64,000 nt of DNA, taken from contig CP154954.1 of NCBI GenBank assembly GCA_039621445.1, positions 56,442,433-56,506,432 on the forward strand, in the 5' to 3' direction. The translations under genes and the position numbers were made by a program. The notes under the pieces are model-generated. The model saw only the letters and a list, made by a program, of their open reading frames with translations, was not told where the DNA came from and searched no databases. Positions 1 to 12,939 of this stretch are shown here, piece by piece. Numbering within the stretch: position 1 is the first letter of the stretch; every line of letters starts with the position of its first letter. The stretch is from Euglena gracilis. Its lineage: Eukaryota > Euglenida > Euglenophyceae > Euglenales.

Positions 1-120
1 TTAGGAGACTTCTACAACTATTTTCACACATACACTGGACACATATAACACACGGGATTTTGTAATTTAGGGATGTCCTGTTGCGTACAAAAGGACATCG
101 GCAACAAATGGGATATATTA

Positions 121-476
121 CCCCCCGCCTGTCTAAGCACCACCCTTGTCTTAGCACCCCCCCCCCGGTTCTTACCGATACCTTTTTAAAGGCCATCTTC
201 TCGGGGAGGCTTATTTGTGTGTGTTTTCAAGAGGGATTTCTCGAAAATTTGGAACTTTCGGGAATTTCTGAAGCCTGGTTAGGTGAATTATTGTTGATTT
301 TTGCATCCAAGTGCCTGTGAGTGCAACACTGGACCACCAAAATAAAAGGGGAAAGCGCCGGATCTTTTTGTCTGAGCACCACCCCCCTGGCTCTATAAAT
401 TGCCATATATTGACAATTTAAGCACCACTCCCCTGGTTCTTACTTATCTTTTCCGGTGCTTAGACGGGGGGGGGGA
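121..476. mobile_element. Short inverted-repeat (MITE-like) element
   Basis: The 11-base motif GTCTAAGCACC at 131-141 returns as its exact reverse complement at 455-465, each arm being flanked outward by a C- or G-rich run. The shorter motif AGCACCAC recurs in direct orientation near 373 and 420. No coding sequence lies between the arms. I infer a small non-autonomous foldback element; no target-site duplication was identified. The rest of 1-706 shows no gene that I can support. Confidence 0.35.
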
Positions 477-706
477 GGGAAAATATATTTCTTGCAGTTT
501 CATGGTCCAACATATGTTCAAATCTGTTTGAGGCTGCTCTCGGGCTTCCTCAAACGACTTCAAACGAGCTCGAACGACATTTGAGGAGGCTTGAGAGACT
601 CCTCGAATCTCGTTCGAGTGCGTTCGAGGAGGTTTGAAAGACCCCTCGTACCCCAGCTGCTGGCCACCCCCAACTGTGGCGCTGTCCCTGTGTATGCCAC
701 CCGCAG

Positions 707-3422
707 GGGGCGCCAGCGGTTGGTGCTGACGTGGCGGAACCGCCTCCGGCAGCACGAGGAGGCATTCCTGCAGGACCTCCGTGCCGCCCGGCAGCAGCCG
801 ACCCGGCGGGTGGCGGCCCGGCCCGGCGGGGAGTCGCCGCAGCCGAGGCCGGCGGTATGCCCAGTCCAAGTAGTCATTCAACACCTGCTGTCTGGTGGGT
901 TTTGACTGCCCCCCCCCCCCCGGGGTCAGTAAAAATTGTATGGCTTGAACTCGAGGGACATTCGTGCCCGCCGGGCCACCAAATGGATATGCGGATGTGG
1001 GCCCGGCTGCCATGAGCGCACTTTTTCCCCGGGACAACACCATTTGACCCATTCTCCCACCCGTCTCTCAGCGGCAAACCCCCGCCCGTCGGACGCGTTG
1101 CCAGTCGGTCGCCACGCCTGCCTCCCTCTGCCCAGAGCCCCCCGGCCGCCACCTGCCCGCCTTCGGAGCCGCCGGGCAGCACGGCGGGGCCCGGCGCGGC
1201 GGGCCTGTACTGGCTGCAGCGCGGGGAGTGCGAGTGCCGCGCGCAGATCCTCCACTCCGAGGCGCTGCACTGGCAGGCCCTGGAGGAGGTGTGTGTGCGC
1301 CCCAGGGCCTGGCGTTGGACGGGGCCACTTTGCCGTGTGGCTCCCCACGGCGCCAGGGCTGTGTCGCAAGGAATGGCCACGCTGCCCAGCGACCAGTTCT
1401 GGTGGGAACTGAAGCACATTCTCTTGGTTTCTGGAGTGTGTTTTCCCCAGTACGACGGTTTTCAAGGGTCTGTGTGGTGTTCTTCTTCCCAATAGGGGGG
1501 GGGCAGCACACAGCTCCCGCCAACCCTCTTGTTTTAGCCACACAAGGTGGAATCCAATGGCTCCCCCATTGGGCCGGACCCCCACCACCCCCTCACACAG
1601 TGGGAGTCCCGGCCGCAGCCCAGCTTCCCCTACACCCCCACGAAGCGCCACCACCGCTGCCAGCCGGCATGGCTGGAGGGCAGCCCCACGTTCGACCGGA
1701 TCAGCCTCGGGGTGGAGATGTTGCCGGTGTGCGAGCCTTGCATTGGTTTGGTCCATTTTATTAGGACTGAGTGTGAGGGTTTCGATCCCCCCACCTTCCC
1801 CATCAACTGTCTCATATAACCCATCGCCAAAAGAAATACCAACTGCATCTGTGCTCAATGATTTGGGTACGTCCGATGTTTTGACAGCCAAAATTGCCGA
1901 TACTGTGTGATCGTTTCCCTGCCCCCCCACCCCTGTACCCATGCCTCCCACCCAGGAGGCATTATTCAAAAAGACGGTTTTTTTAAATAAAAAAACCAAA
2001 CATTTTAAGGCATTTTTATTGCTTTTCAAGGCATTTAAGGCATCGAACCAACATGTTTGGTTTTGCATTTTCATCCAAAATAAAAAAAAACATTTTTCAA
2101 TTTTGGGTGGATTGACAGCGTTCCAGCGATGCCAGGGATTATTTTTTTGGGGTCAGTCCTGTTTTTGCCAAGATTTTGCAATTTCATTTTTACTGCGTTG
2201 GAAAAAATTCTGCCAGTCTGAATTTCTGATGCATTTCAAATTTTTTAAGGCTCCTTGAAAATATTAATGCCGGCCCCCACCGCATCTCAGGGGCAGTACG
2301 TCGCTCTGCAGCGGGCGCCAAAGGGCGGGGCCTGTGCCGGGCTGTGCAGCCGCGTGCCCTGCGGCCGCCACACCTACGCCTGGACCGTGGAGCTGTGCAC
2401 CGCCCCCGGGGGCCACCGCCCAGCTTGTAGACCCCACACCCGGGATCAGCCAGCCAGACCAGCCAGACCACACAGGCCTTTCCACACACCCGACTCACTG
2501 GAACCCCCGGCGCCCCGACTGCCCGTATTTGGAGCTGGGCTTCGCGGCGGGTAATATGCTGCGAGATGGTCGCCTGAATGGGAAGTGCGCCGCCGGCGTT
2601 CTGTTCAGGCCTGCTTCTGCCGGCACCATGCCATCTGGCCGGGTTGAATAGGAATCCCACCAATCCCATTGGTGCCTGGGGAGAGGTTTGACATCCTTTT
2701 TTCCCTCGCGCTTTCGTGTGCCTGACCCCAAGCATCCAGTTCCTTGCCCTAAGCATCCAGTTAGCAGATCCACTTCCACCAAATATGGCTTCCAACATCC
2801 ACCATTGTGCATTGTGGCTTCCTGGGTCGAATTTTGAACCCTCCGCCTTGTGTCCAACGACCCCAGTGTCCAATGACCTCCCTGTGTCCAACAAGCCCCC
2901 CCCCAAGTCGGAGGACACCTCTTCGGCAGTTTTGGTCAGATTTTGCTTGGTACAAAGCGCCGGGCCGAAATTTTTGAGCCCAAAATTGGTCAAAAATGCT
3001 ATTTTGGGCACTTTTTGGGCTAGAAGTTGTCAAAATTGCCCAGAATTTTAGGCGCTGCCAGAAGGACAAGAATTGACCATTTTGTGGGGTTGGGTCTCGG
3101 GTGCCCGCCAACTTTTTTTTTCCGGGCTGGCACATCCCCCCCCCTCTGCATGCCCGCATTTGGCACTCCTCTCCGTCTGCCGCTGTTCCCGTGTCCGGCC
3201 CGCAGGTTGATCGACGGGCGGGTGGCGGTCCTCAACAAGGGCCGGGTCAAGCACGTCCCCCTGCCCGGCTCTGTCCTGTACCGCCGCGGCACGACGCTGA
3301 CCCTCACGCTGGACGCCGCCCGCCGTGAGCTGGCGCTGGCGTGCGGCGGCCGCCCCCTTGGGCCCGTGTACCGCTGCGCCAAGGGGCCGTTCCCATACCC
3401 GCTCTTCCCCGGCCTGGGATGA
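707..3422 (+). CDS. Multi-exon gene, C-terminus SPRY-like (5' end not found)
   Basis: Five exons join in phase: 707-854, 1136-1288, 1538-1726, 2291-2550 and 3206-3422 (stop TGA 3420-3422). All introns are GT-AG and the acceptors have CT-rich tracts. The first piece is Arg/Gln-rich (RGRQRLVLTWRNRLRQHEE). The second contains GLYWLQRGECECRAQ. The third is Pro/His-rich and the fourth Cys-rich. The last exon reads LIDGRVAVLNKG, then TLTLTLDAARRELALACGG, then GPVY and YPLFPGLG. This is the late-strand pattern of SPRY/B30.2 or Neuralized-type domains, which are protein-interaction folds. Family membership is inferred from that pattern only. A 47-base intron near 2429-2475 is possible, but the uninterrupted reading keeps the phase. 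Upstream exons and the start codon were not recognised. Confidence 0.6.
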
Positions 3423-6007
3423 CTCGGGTACGGGGAAATGCAGGTTGCATCAATTTCACTTTTTTGGATTTTTTTCCATTTTTTTGTATTTCGTATTCTG
3501 AGATGGTTTGTCCCATCCCCTGTTAATGTGCCTCTGTTGGCCATTGCTGTGGTGTTGGCAGTTTTGATGTTCAATTTTGCCCGGTATTCATTTGCTGCAT
3601 TTTTCCTCAAGTTCAATAGTGGCTCTGACTGGTCAGTACGAAGGCCCTGAGGTCTATCTGAAATCCAATGATTCATTCCTACTGTTGCTTTCCATTGTGC
3701 CCTGCATACCGAACAATACATCTTCCGTGTGGATTGGGCATAGCCCACTTCAGCCCCATCCAGGGTGTTGTGTTCTGCACTTGCTTCCTTAACCTCTTTT
3801 GTTTAGTATCAGCATGCTCACACAGCTATACATATACACTGCAAGCTCCTTGCCGCAATTCAGCGCATTCCCCTTGTTCTTATTTGCCACTGAGCACCAT
3901 AGTTCAATGTTTACGGGGTTTAGGTTTGGGCTTGTGCCCCCTGGATTCATCAGGATCGTCGCCATCGCTCAAATAATGTTTTCATACACAAAGTATTGTA
4001 CCCAAGGTTTCCCAGCTGTTCCCTGGGAACTCGCCGTTGTGTCTGCTGTGATTGTGTTTCATTCATTTGGTTCATTCACAGGTGTTTTTGTTTGCCATTC
4101 TCAGCAAATCGCTGCTATTTATTTGCCTATAGACCATGTATCTCAGAGGAGGTAACTGAGTTGGTACTGGCCGTAGGAGGGCTAGGAGCTATGGGCCGAG
4201 AGGGCATTTTTCGAAGCCATTTTCAACCATGGGTCTGGTTTTGGGGTAGATTCTGCAAGAGCACCCCCTACCCCAGCCGAAGTACCAGGCAGGGAAGTTG
4301 GCTGTACAGAGGCTTCGTTTTCATTTGCTGCCTTGATTGCAAACGATAACTCTGACTGTCTGACCCCTGAAGATATCGTGCCAGGCTGGATGTGGTGGCA
4401 GACATCCAAGATCACGCGCCTCTGAGACTCGGAACCAGGCTGAGGTTTAAGGCATGTTCGATCCATCCCACAAAGTCGACCGTGCCTTGGGGGTCAGATC
4501 CAACTGCTGGGTTAGGAACACAGTCAAAAGGTCCTGGACACTCGGCCCAGGCACTCTGAGACTGAAGGAAGTCCAAAAATAGTCCATTTTCTTTTGCAGA
4601 AAACCTCCCAGCTTCATTTGAAGCGCACTACGGCCAATGGTTTTCCAAGGAGCGTGGGCAACCAGGTAGATTTTTTCTGGATCAAATTTGTCCCTTCAGA
4701 AAATGTTATCCTGGAACGGCTTTTAGATGGAGACGGAGATGGTCAAGTCAAAACATTTGATAATTGTGAGGTTGTTTTTTTTTGGCTCCCTTGTGTCGAC
4801 CCCTCTTGGAATTGAGGTATTGCCAGAGTAGCAACTCGCAGACCCCCCACCCCTACTCGGTCAAATTCTGCCAGCCCACCCCACCCCCTCACGCGCCCCC
4901 TCCCAACCCCCGGCCTCCCCGCAGGGGGCGGCGGGGCCCCGACACATATGGGCTGGGCGCTGTGCGGGCTGCTGCTGTGCCGCGCACTGCTGTGCGGGGG
5001 TGGCGTACCGGCAGCGGCGGCGGAGGCGGCGCTGGCTCCACTCCAAGCCCAGCAGCGCTCCGGCAGGAAGCCACCGGAGGGGGGTTGTCCAATGCCAAGG
5101 CAACAGCCTCCGCCATGGATGGGCCCTCAGATGCATGTATATGTGTGTGTAGATGTGTGTGCGTGTGTGCCTGTACATACATGCATATATACACATACAC
5201 ATACATATATATGTACATATGTACACGTGTAAACACATACGCATATATATACATATGCGTAGCTCTTGGATGACCGCAATGTCCACCCCCCCATCGCGGA
5301 ATGCTCGAATCCGTCGGTGTGGCGGTGGTTTTGTCCCAGGGTGCACCTCAATTGGGGCTATAACATTGCAAAGGACAAAATGAGGAAGATTCAAATGTGG
5401 AGGACAAATAATGATTGGCCAGATCCCAGTCACATGGAGCAGTTTGAAGCCACAGCTCAGAAGCTTTTTTTTTATGAGGCGACCTGCTTTTGGGCCAAAG
5501 CAGGCCACTCCCCCCACTCTGGCGTTTTTCATTCATCAGCAAATTTTCTTTTATCCCCATCAGGAATGGGTTGTTCCCCATTTCCATTCATCTTAACTAA
5601 GGACAGCGCTCGCCCGCAGCGCCCATGCAAACACATGACCGAGTATGGGCATTCACGAACATAGACATGGTTTTCCTCTGGATTGGGTCCTGAATCCAGA
5701 AGCCGATCAGACACCCCCCACCGTTGGTGGGGGGGGGGGGTGCTGCATAGCTGTGTCCTTCCAAAAGAAAATATCCACGTGCAGACGTGCAATTCAGTGC
5801 CAATTAAAAAAGCATTAATTATCTTGGTGGGTTTAGGGTTTCCCTTCAATGTTTAGCAACAACTTCTTGGGAAAATGCATATGTTTGGGCCTTAATTGCC
5901 ACATATAATGCTTTACCCCCCCTCCCGGATGTTGGTGGTGTTTGGGGTTTTTTTGGTGTTGCCTGGTCTCCCCCTAGATTAACTTTTCAAGATTGGTGAC
6001 TGGGAGT

Positions 6008-6034
6008 GTGGGTGGGTGGGTGGGTGGGTGGGGG
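6008..6034. repeat. (GTGG)n microsatellite
   Basis: About six tandem GTGG units, read directly from the sequence. Confidence 0.85.
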
Positions 6035-6417
6035 ACTGGGAAGCCATCCCCATGGGGTTGGGCCGAGCGGGCGCCCTTCCAAGGGGGTGGGTTTCTGTTC
6101 ATTTCAGCGCGAAACTCCGAAACTTTTTTGACTCCAATGTTAACCCCCTGGAGGAGGAAGGGCGTGAGTGGGTGCCGACCCCTTCAGGTCACCCAAAAAC
6201 CTGTCTTCCCTCGCCGTCCCAATGAGGGCCCAACCAACATTTAGCGTGTCTGCGGACTGTCAGGAGGTTTTTCTGAAGGAAACAAAGGAATCAAGCAGGA
6301 TGGCAGGGAAAAAAAGACAGGCACACACCACACGCATGCACAACACGCACATGCACCGGTAATCACCTCCAATAAATCACTTCATCTCCAATACACATGG
6401 ACACAGTTTTTTTTAAA

Positions 6418-6464
6418 ACTAATAATAATAATAATAATAATAAGCTAATAATAATAATAATAAA
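6418..6464. repeat. (AAT)n microsatellite, one interruption
   Basis: Tandem AAT units, interrupted once by AAGCT near 6442. Confidence 0.9.
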
Positions 6465-7862
6465 ATAATGATGTATTGACTCTGCTGAGGTCTTGGTTGT
6501 TTTTGACTGCCATAGAAGTTCCCTCGGCTGCCCCTTCTACAAATTGGCCACTGGCCAAACCTCAGATTGAACTATTTCCCGTTTTGCCCCAGCAAAACCA
6601 AATCCCACGAGGTTTTACGTCGAACCGAAAGTTTGGTGGTGGGTTCAAAATCACTGAATCCGCGTTGAGTCCTTCACCAGGGCGGCAAACTGTTGCCCAC
6701 AGCAGCGTTGCTGTCTCTGACCGGTTGGCAGTGGTGGTCGGCATGGTGTATCGTGCAGGCCCTTGCTTAAGGGTTTGCAGTACCCCCCAGAGGGGGGGGG
6801 GTGGACTGCAGCTAGTCTAAATTTTGCGAGTTTGAATTCTAGTGGACGCCCCCCCCCAAGGGGGGTCCGCTAGCAGGGTTAGCTAGTGGAAGAATCACAG
6901 TGATTGGCGCGAAGAGCCAAAAAAATTTTGGGGCCCCAAAGCTGGCCAAAAAAAATTGCCCATTTTCGGCCATCTTTCAGCCCAAAAAATGCATCAAAAA
7001 CCTCATCCACCTCCGTCGGGAGAACTTGTCCATTTTCTCCAGTGTCTGGCAAAATGGCCAGCCAGTGGACCCCCCCCGGCTGTCCTTAAGCAATGGCCTG
7101 GTACTGCGGCCTCCAGCCGGGCCACCTGCCTCCCTCTGCCAGGGCATCGCTCACGCCTGCCAACCGTCACTGCCCCAACCCCCGCCCGACTTTCTGACAA
7201 TGAGGATGAATTGAAACACGGAGATTGAGAAAGGAACAGGAAAACGTTGTTCGGAATGCGTGCCTGGCCAGAGAGGCACTGGCCGTGGGCCAGAAGTGCC
7301 CAAAGATGGCCTCAGGTGCCTTGGCCGAGTGCCCAGGCACTTTTGGCCATGTGCCCCGCCCCCCCGGGGGGCTCGGATCTGGGTGCCTTGGAGTGAGTGC
7401 CTTCCCAGGCTGGCACCCCCGGTGGGGTCGGCACCGCCTTAAAATTCAGCCTGGTCCGGGCTCGCATGTATAATGATTCATCACCACAACACAATGGGCT
7501 TCTGGTGGTTTAACGAGAGGCGGATGCACACATAGAGGTATCAGATACTCCAGAGCACTCCGAGAACCCCCTCCCGGCTGGGTCGATTTCAGCCTGGTCC
7601 GGACAAAAATAAGATGACAGACAATTTTTTATGGGAAACCACACCATTCTCCCAACATGTTTTCTTCCTCATAATTCCAGTGCATTATTTGTGCCCTTCA
7701 AAGTGTGCCGGATCGTGACTGCTTGAACTAAAGAGTGGATTACGGACATTGTCCAAGGGCTAAATGGGGCAAACTGGAGGTGTGGTCAGAAAGAGATTTC
7801 CTCCAACACTCATTTTGATTCTTTTCCTAACTCGAAATTTTCGGGTAATTTTCATCCCGCAG

Positions 7863-8660
7863 TTTTTTGTCTGCATCGCACAACTGAAGACCGCGAACCA
7901 AAAATACGACACAGACGGCTGTATTTTTGAAGCCGGGCCGGCATCGGATCACACTCTGCTCGCAGTGGCGGGCCGAGTGCCGTTGTCACATCAAACCCCG
8001 CCCCTTTCCCACCCCTGCGTTCTCCTAAACTGCACTGTCGGCTTACCGCTGTTACTCACCGCCGTCCGCCAGCCCCTGCCGCCGCCCCACCCCCTCGGCG
8101 CGAGCCACTCCTTCGCCTTCACCAACTTCCCCGTCGACCCCGCCGACGCCGCCCTCCACCGGTGGACCCACGTCCGGGTCAACGTCTCCTGCACCGACCG
8201 CGCCTCCTGCGCGTGGCGGTCCAGGCCAGCCCTCCCCTCCCCCCCCCCCACCGCCCAGATGGCAACGACCAACTCCTTCAGTTGTCGGCTTTGGGCAGGA
8301 ATGGGATGTGTGTTTGTGTGTTCCTTGCCCAGCTCCCAGCAGCACCCTCCGACAGGCACCAGGAAGGGAACTCGAGCATCGCGCCGCAGCGCATAAGCTG
8401 GATGCGCACGTAGGTCAGGTGTTCCTCGCGCGCAACCCCCCTTGCCACGACAGGGCTGGTGGGATGGGTTTCCGGCGGGTCACACCGAACCAGGCGGTGC
8501 CGGGTTCTGGTGGAGCCCGCAGTCTGCGGTGTGGGGGCGAGTGGGTCGGTGGCTTCGTTGTCCCAGCTGGGATGGGGAGGGCTGGGCGCAGCTGTACAAG
8601 ATCTATCCGGCTGCAGTGGCGGAGCTCCGGCGCTTCGCGCACGCCGTCGCCCTCCAGTGA
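7863..8660 (+). CDS. Multi-exon gene of unknown function (3' part)
   Basis: Exon 7863-7976 (phase 0 to 0) contains CIAQLKTANQKYDTDGCIFE. A 96-base intron separates it from exon 8073-8218, which contains SHSFAFTNFPVDPADAALHR and VNVSCTDRASCAW. The last exon most likely starts at 8414 (acceptor ...GCACGTAG) and ends at TGA 8658-8660. It is Trp-rich (GWWDG, GFWWSPQSAVWGRVGRW) and ends YKIYPAAVAELRRFAHAVALQ in its last residues. AATAAA at 8728-8733 lies 68 bases past the stop. The Cys and Asn-X-Ser/Thr content suggests a lumenal or secreted domain, but I do not recognise the family. A weaker reading treats GTGAGT at 8657 as a donor and links this gene to the next one; the phases do not fit. The 5' end was not found. 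Confidence 0.45.
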
Positions 8661-8840
8661 GTGGCCCACCCAGCCTGTGTCTTCCAGCTTCAGTCGATCA
8701 AAGCCGACCGAGTGCTACCTCATTCCCAATAAACCAGCCCGTCAGTTAGAGTGTCAGTCAGCAGGGACCTCCCAGGGATGGGTAGGCGGGTCGCTTGTTC
8801 GGGTTTGGGTTTACCCGTGACCCTGTCCATGAACTGTCAG

Positions 8841-10441
8841 GTCTTTCAGTGGACCTGTGCTGCGGGCCGCGGTGTGGGGCGGACTACGTGCTGTACCAGG
8901 ACACGAAGGTCGTCATCCACCCCTCCAGCCAGGGCTGAACGGGTCTCCCAGAACCTCTGGGAGGAGTCCAACCCCCCCCCCTTCCAGGCCTTCCTTTGCA
9001 GCCCCGCCTCCGGGTGGAAGGACCTGCTGCGGTACGTGGCCCGGGCCCCGGGCGATTGGGCGCTGATCGTGCGGCACCATGAGTTCCTGCTGACAGTGTC
9101 TAAGAGGACAGGGCTGGTTTTGGACCAGACCCCCTCAACGGTTTGCGAGAGAGCATGGGAGGGGTGATATCCCCAATTTTTCCACAGTTTCCACAGGTTT
9201 CTGTCTTTTTCCGGCAATCTTTCCTCAAATTTCCGGCCGTTTTTACGACATTTTCCCAGATTAGTCCCAATTCCCCCTGCATTTTGACCTTATCCAGGGG
9301 TTTTCTCAAGCCAGGAGGGGACCCTACTTCGGGATGGGGGGGGTACAGCCAGCCAGCCAGCAGCTTTCTTCCAGCCAGCAGCTCCCAGCCAGTCTGCGGG
9401 CCCTTTTTGGATTTTCACCTCCAAGTTTGGGCTGATAAATGCCAACCCACCTGGATTTAGGCTTTTTGCCTGTTTTTGGGGGGTATTGCCCCCCCCAGGA
9501 CCTCCACCCCCCCCCCCCGGGGGGGTCCAGCCGGCACCTTTTTCCAGCCGGTCTGTGGGACCCCCCTCCCCCTTCGAGAGTCTTAAAGAAAACCCCTGGC
9601 CCCCTTCTCTCGCCATCACCCCCTTGGGAAATGGTCATGCTTGAAGAACTGTTAGGTTCACCCCCCGATAAAGTTCCCTTAAAACGTCTGCCTGGAATTA
9701 TCAGGTTTTGGTGCTTTCCTTCAATTGTCAAATTATTGTTAAAAATCTACCTACCGGGATCAAAATGGGCCCAAAATGTCATTTATGGTGCGGAACAGTG
9801 AGCAACCTTTGAGTGACAATATCGACCAAACACAAAACCCTCCCCTTGAAAGTTGAAAATAGAATCAGTGCTCTCTTTTGTCTTTTGGAGGGTTTTCACT
9901 TTCCAGTGAAATTGTAACGGACAGGTTGGCTAGCACCAGAGGAGGGGTTTTGCATTGTGTCGACAAATCAAATCAACGACCCCATAGGGCGTTTTGCATT
10001 GGTGGGGGGCATGTGTATTTGGTTCTGGTTGCGGGCTGAAAGTGAACGTGTGTACCAAACTCATCCGGCTTGCTTTTGAGAGATCTGTGAAGTTTGGTGG
10101 TTTTGCTTGGTCAAGACCTATACAAACAAAAGCATGGTGTGATATTTCCAACTGGGGCAGAATGCCAGATGGTACACATGTACATTTTTTTTGGATTTTG
10201 TTGTCAATTTTTGACTCATGTTTTGGTTTGATTTTTCCAAAATCCAAGCCAAAATAATGGGATGCGCAGAGCTGCAGCGGGGGGGATTTCACGGCTCCTT
10301 GGGCGGCGGGGACTTCGGCACTCTCAGGCCCTGGAGAGGCGACAGCGCGGCCTGGATGACGAGCTGGCAGCGTCCTTCACCCAGAAGCGCTACCGGCAGC
10401 ACAAGGCCCAAATCATGCGCTTCATCGACGCCCAGACTTAG
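8841..10441 (+). CDS. Multi-exon gene of unknown function (3' part)
   Basis: Three exons join without breaking frame: 8841-8908, 8988-9116 and 10328-10441 (TAG 10439-10441). They encode a Cys-rich start (VDLCCGPRCGADYVLYQDTK), a middle (GWKDLLRYVARAPGDWALIV, then RHHEFLLTVSKR) and a charged helical end (ALERRQRGLDDELAASFTQK ... RFIDAQT). Introns are 79 and about 1,211 bases. The first exon opens in phase 1, so at least one upstream exon is missing. I do not recognise the family. The in-phase joining at four splice borders is the main evidence that it is real. Confidence 0.5.
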
Positions 10442-10917
10442 AGCCTGGTTGCATATGCGTTCTGTTTATTGTATGCGTGCACGGTGGTGTATATGTACGG
10501 TATACACAACATGCGGTCTATACAACAATGTCCGCAGTATGTTTTGTATATTTCCCGACAATGCACATGAACCTGGCGGGCATGACGCACACACGCTGGC
10601 CCCGCACCAGGCCCTGCAGCCAAAGGGGTGTTTCGGGAGGGTATCGTGCACAACAGTGGCCTCCTCATCTGGCGCCAGGCATCGGTGCACGCCATCAGAC
10701 AGCGTCCCGTGAAGACACATCAGCCCCTCCCCCACCACCATAGTTACCCCACCAGGGGTGGCTGGTTTCTTCCCAGGCATTTGTGGGCTCGTCCTCACAC
10801 TCCAGTTTGTCACAGTCTGCACAGACATTGCCCATGCAGTACCCGTTGTCCCCAACGGGTGGGAGGTGCAATCGGAGGGGGGGGGGGCTTAACAGCGCAC
10901 GCCGGCCGCCCACCCAG

Positions 10918-12415
10918 GGCCGCTGTCTGCCGGGCGGAGGCGGTGCAGCACTACTGGTACAACGCCACAATGGCCACCAGCCCCGAGTGCCAACTGATGC
11001 TCTATTTCACGTACCAGCGCTTCACCCAGAGCCTTGCTGGTTTCATCGCTGCCGCTGACCTCCGCTTTCATGGGTCACACAAATAGCGTTCGTTATTGAA
11101 TAAGTAGGATTTTTTATTGATATGAGAGTGGATGTTTTTAGCAGAAAGAAAAATGGAATTTAAGGAGGCGAACCAAGAAGCTCTCTCTCTCCCTCTCTCG
11201 CTCATCTCCTATCTGATATCTATGTCCGGTGGGACCTATCCGACCCCCCCCCCGGGGGGGTGTCCTAACTTCACCCCGCTATGACACCCTTTACTTTAAA
11301 GGTCATAGGTGGTCGCACATATGCTTATTTGCGCGACTGGCAACGTTGCGCTAACTGCTATGTTGCGCACATGGCCGCTTAGCGCAACGTAGCCATTAGC
11401 GCAAATCAGCATGTCGCACCTAACCCTAGAATCCTTTCATTAAGGGGGGGGTCCCATCTGCGGGGTGAAGTTTAGGAGCCCCTTTGGGGGGGGTCTTATA
11501 GTTCCCACCTGCCCAATATATATATAAATATATATATATAAGATATATTTTAATAATATAATATATATATCTATTATTATATACTATATATCTAATATAC
11601 ATATTATCGACATATTTCTACCTCTATAGATATGTATACATCATAGACATGGTATATACCTACACTGTATGTATACACATTCTCTATTATACATTTTATA
11701 TACACACATGTTTGGTATCTGTATACTAGTGTATGCGTGTGTGTGTGTGTGTGTGTAGATAATTGGATGTATATATATGTATGTACACACACACACATAT
11801 ATATGTGTGTGTATATACATGTATATGTGTATATATATGTGTGTGTATATATACATGTATATTTATGTATACATGTATATATACATGTATATATGTGTGT
11901 GTATATATGTGTATATATATACATGTATATATATGTATACATGTATATATACATGTATACATATATGTACATATATGTATACATGTATATATACATGTAT
12001 ACATATATGTATATATACATATATATGTACATACATATATATACATATATACATATATTAGTTATGTCCAGGAACGCTGTTTTCAATTTTTGGGCAAAAA
12101 ATTGAATGTTATTTCGTTGGACGCACCCAGAACTCATTCCATTCCGAAATTCAATGTGATGTGGCTGATGCCAAAGACTGTAAAAGGGACATCATTCTCT
12201 GACATAAGTGTGGTCTTCTTTTTGTCCTTTGGTATTTGCACAGTCTCTGCTGTCACGGAGGACATCATCACCATCGTCTTCCCTCACAAGCAGGGAATGG
12301 CTTGTCCTTTGAATGGATGCCATATCACACACAGTACGGTGTACACATTCAGCACGCTGGCATCGTCACACACATTCATTTACAGGCTTGCACTTAGTCG
12401 AGCGCGCCCAACCAG

Positions 12416-12449
<34 letters not shown>

Positions 12450-12908
12450 GGGCGTATGGGGGGGGGGGGCGGCGCTGCTTCTGCCCCCCTACCTACCTAC
12501 GCTCCCCACAGTGCTGCGCGCCTCCGGCCAGGGTCTTCTTTGAGCCGCCTTGCCCTGTCTCTACGCTCTCCTCCCTACCTCTCTCACCAACAGTTTCCTC
12601 CCCCTTCCCCCTCCCCCCCCCATTCAGTGAATCTATAAGTCTAACCGACTCCTCTCAATTCACAACACATAGCACACAACAAAACACACACACGCGCGCG
12701 CGCACACAACGCGCGCGCACACAACCCACAGACGCGCGCGCGCACGTGCGCACGCACACACAGACACACACAAAACACACAGACACACAGCATATGCGTG
12801 TGCCAGTTCAAATGTACACCAGAAGTTGCAGTGGGGTATTTGTAGCGTGATTTTTCTGACGTGCACGCACACGCACACACACACACACACACGCACACAC
12901 ACGCGCGT

Positions 12909-12939
<31 letters not shown>

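Larger units (their letters stand above)
3423..7862. other. Intergenic or intronic DNA with doubtful coding islands
   Basis: Mostly AT-rich single-copy DNA. A GC-rich island at 4925-5108 follows a good acceptor (CCTCCCCGCAG) and is open in all three plus frames. One frame starts MGWALCGLLLCRALLCGGG, like a signal peptide; another is Cys/Arg-rich. I cannot choose between them. A stretch at about 5260-5460 reads PSVWRWFCPRVHLNWGYN and onward in one frame, but the opposite strand is also open. TG/TA-rich simple sequence lies at 5130-5260. I see nothing else between 3423 and 7862. Confidence 0.3.

Noticed and set aside
540-645. TTCGAG/CTCGAA-rich self-complementary stretch
   Set aside because: Short, imperfect and without clear boundaries; could be simple diverged repeats.
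1770-1800. GGGTTTCGATCCCC, similar to a tRNA T-arm
   Set aside because: No matching acceptor stem, D-arm or anticodon arm around it.
1068-2074. Long minus-strand ORFs opposite the SPRY-like gene
   Set aside because: They cross the introns and exons of the plus-strand gene, whose five exons join in phase; GC-rich DNA keeps the opposite strand open.
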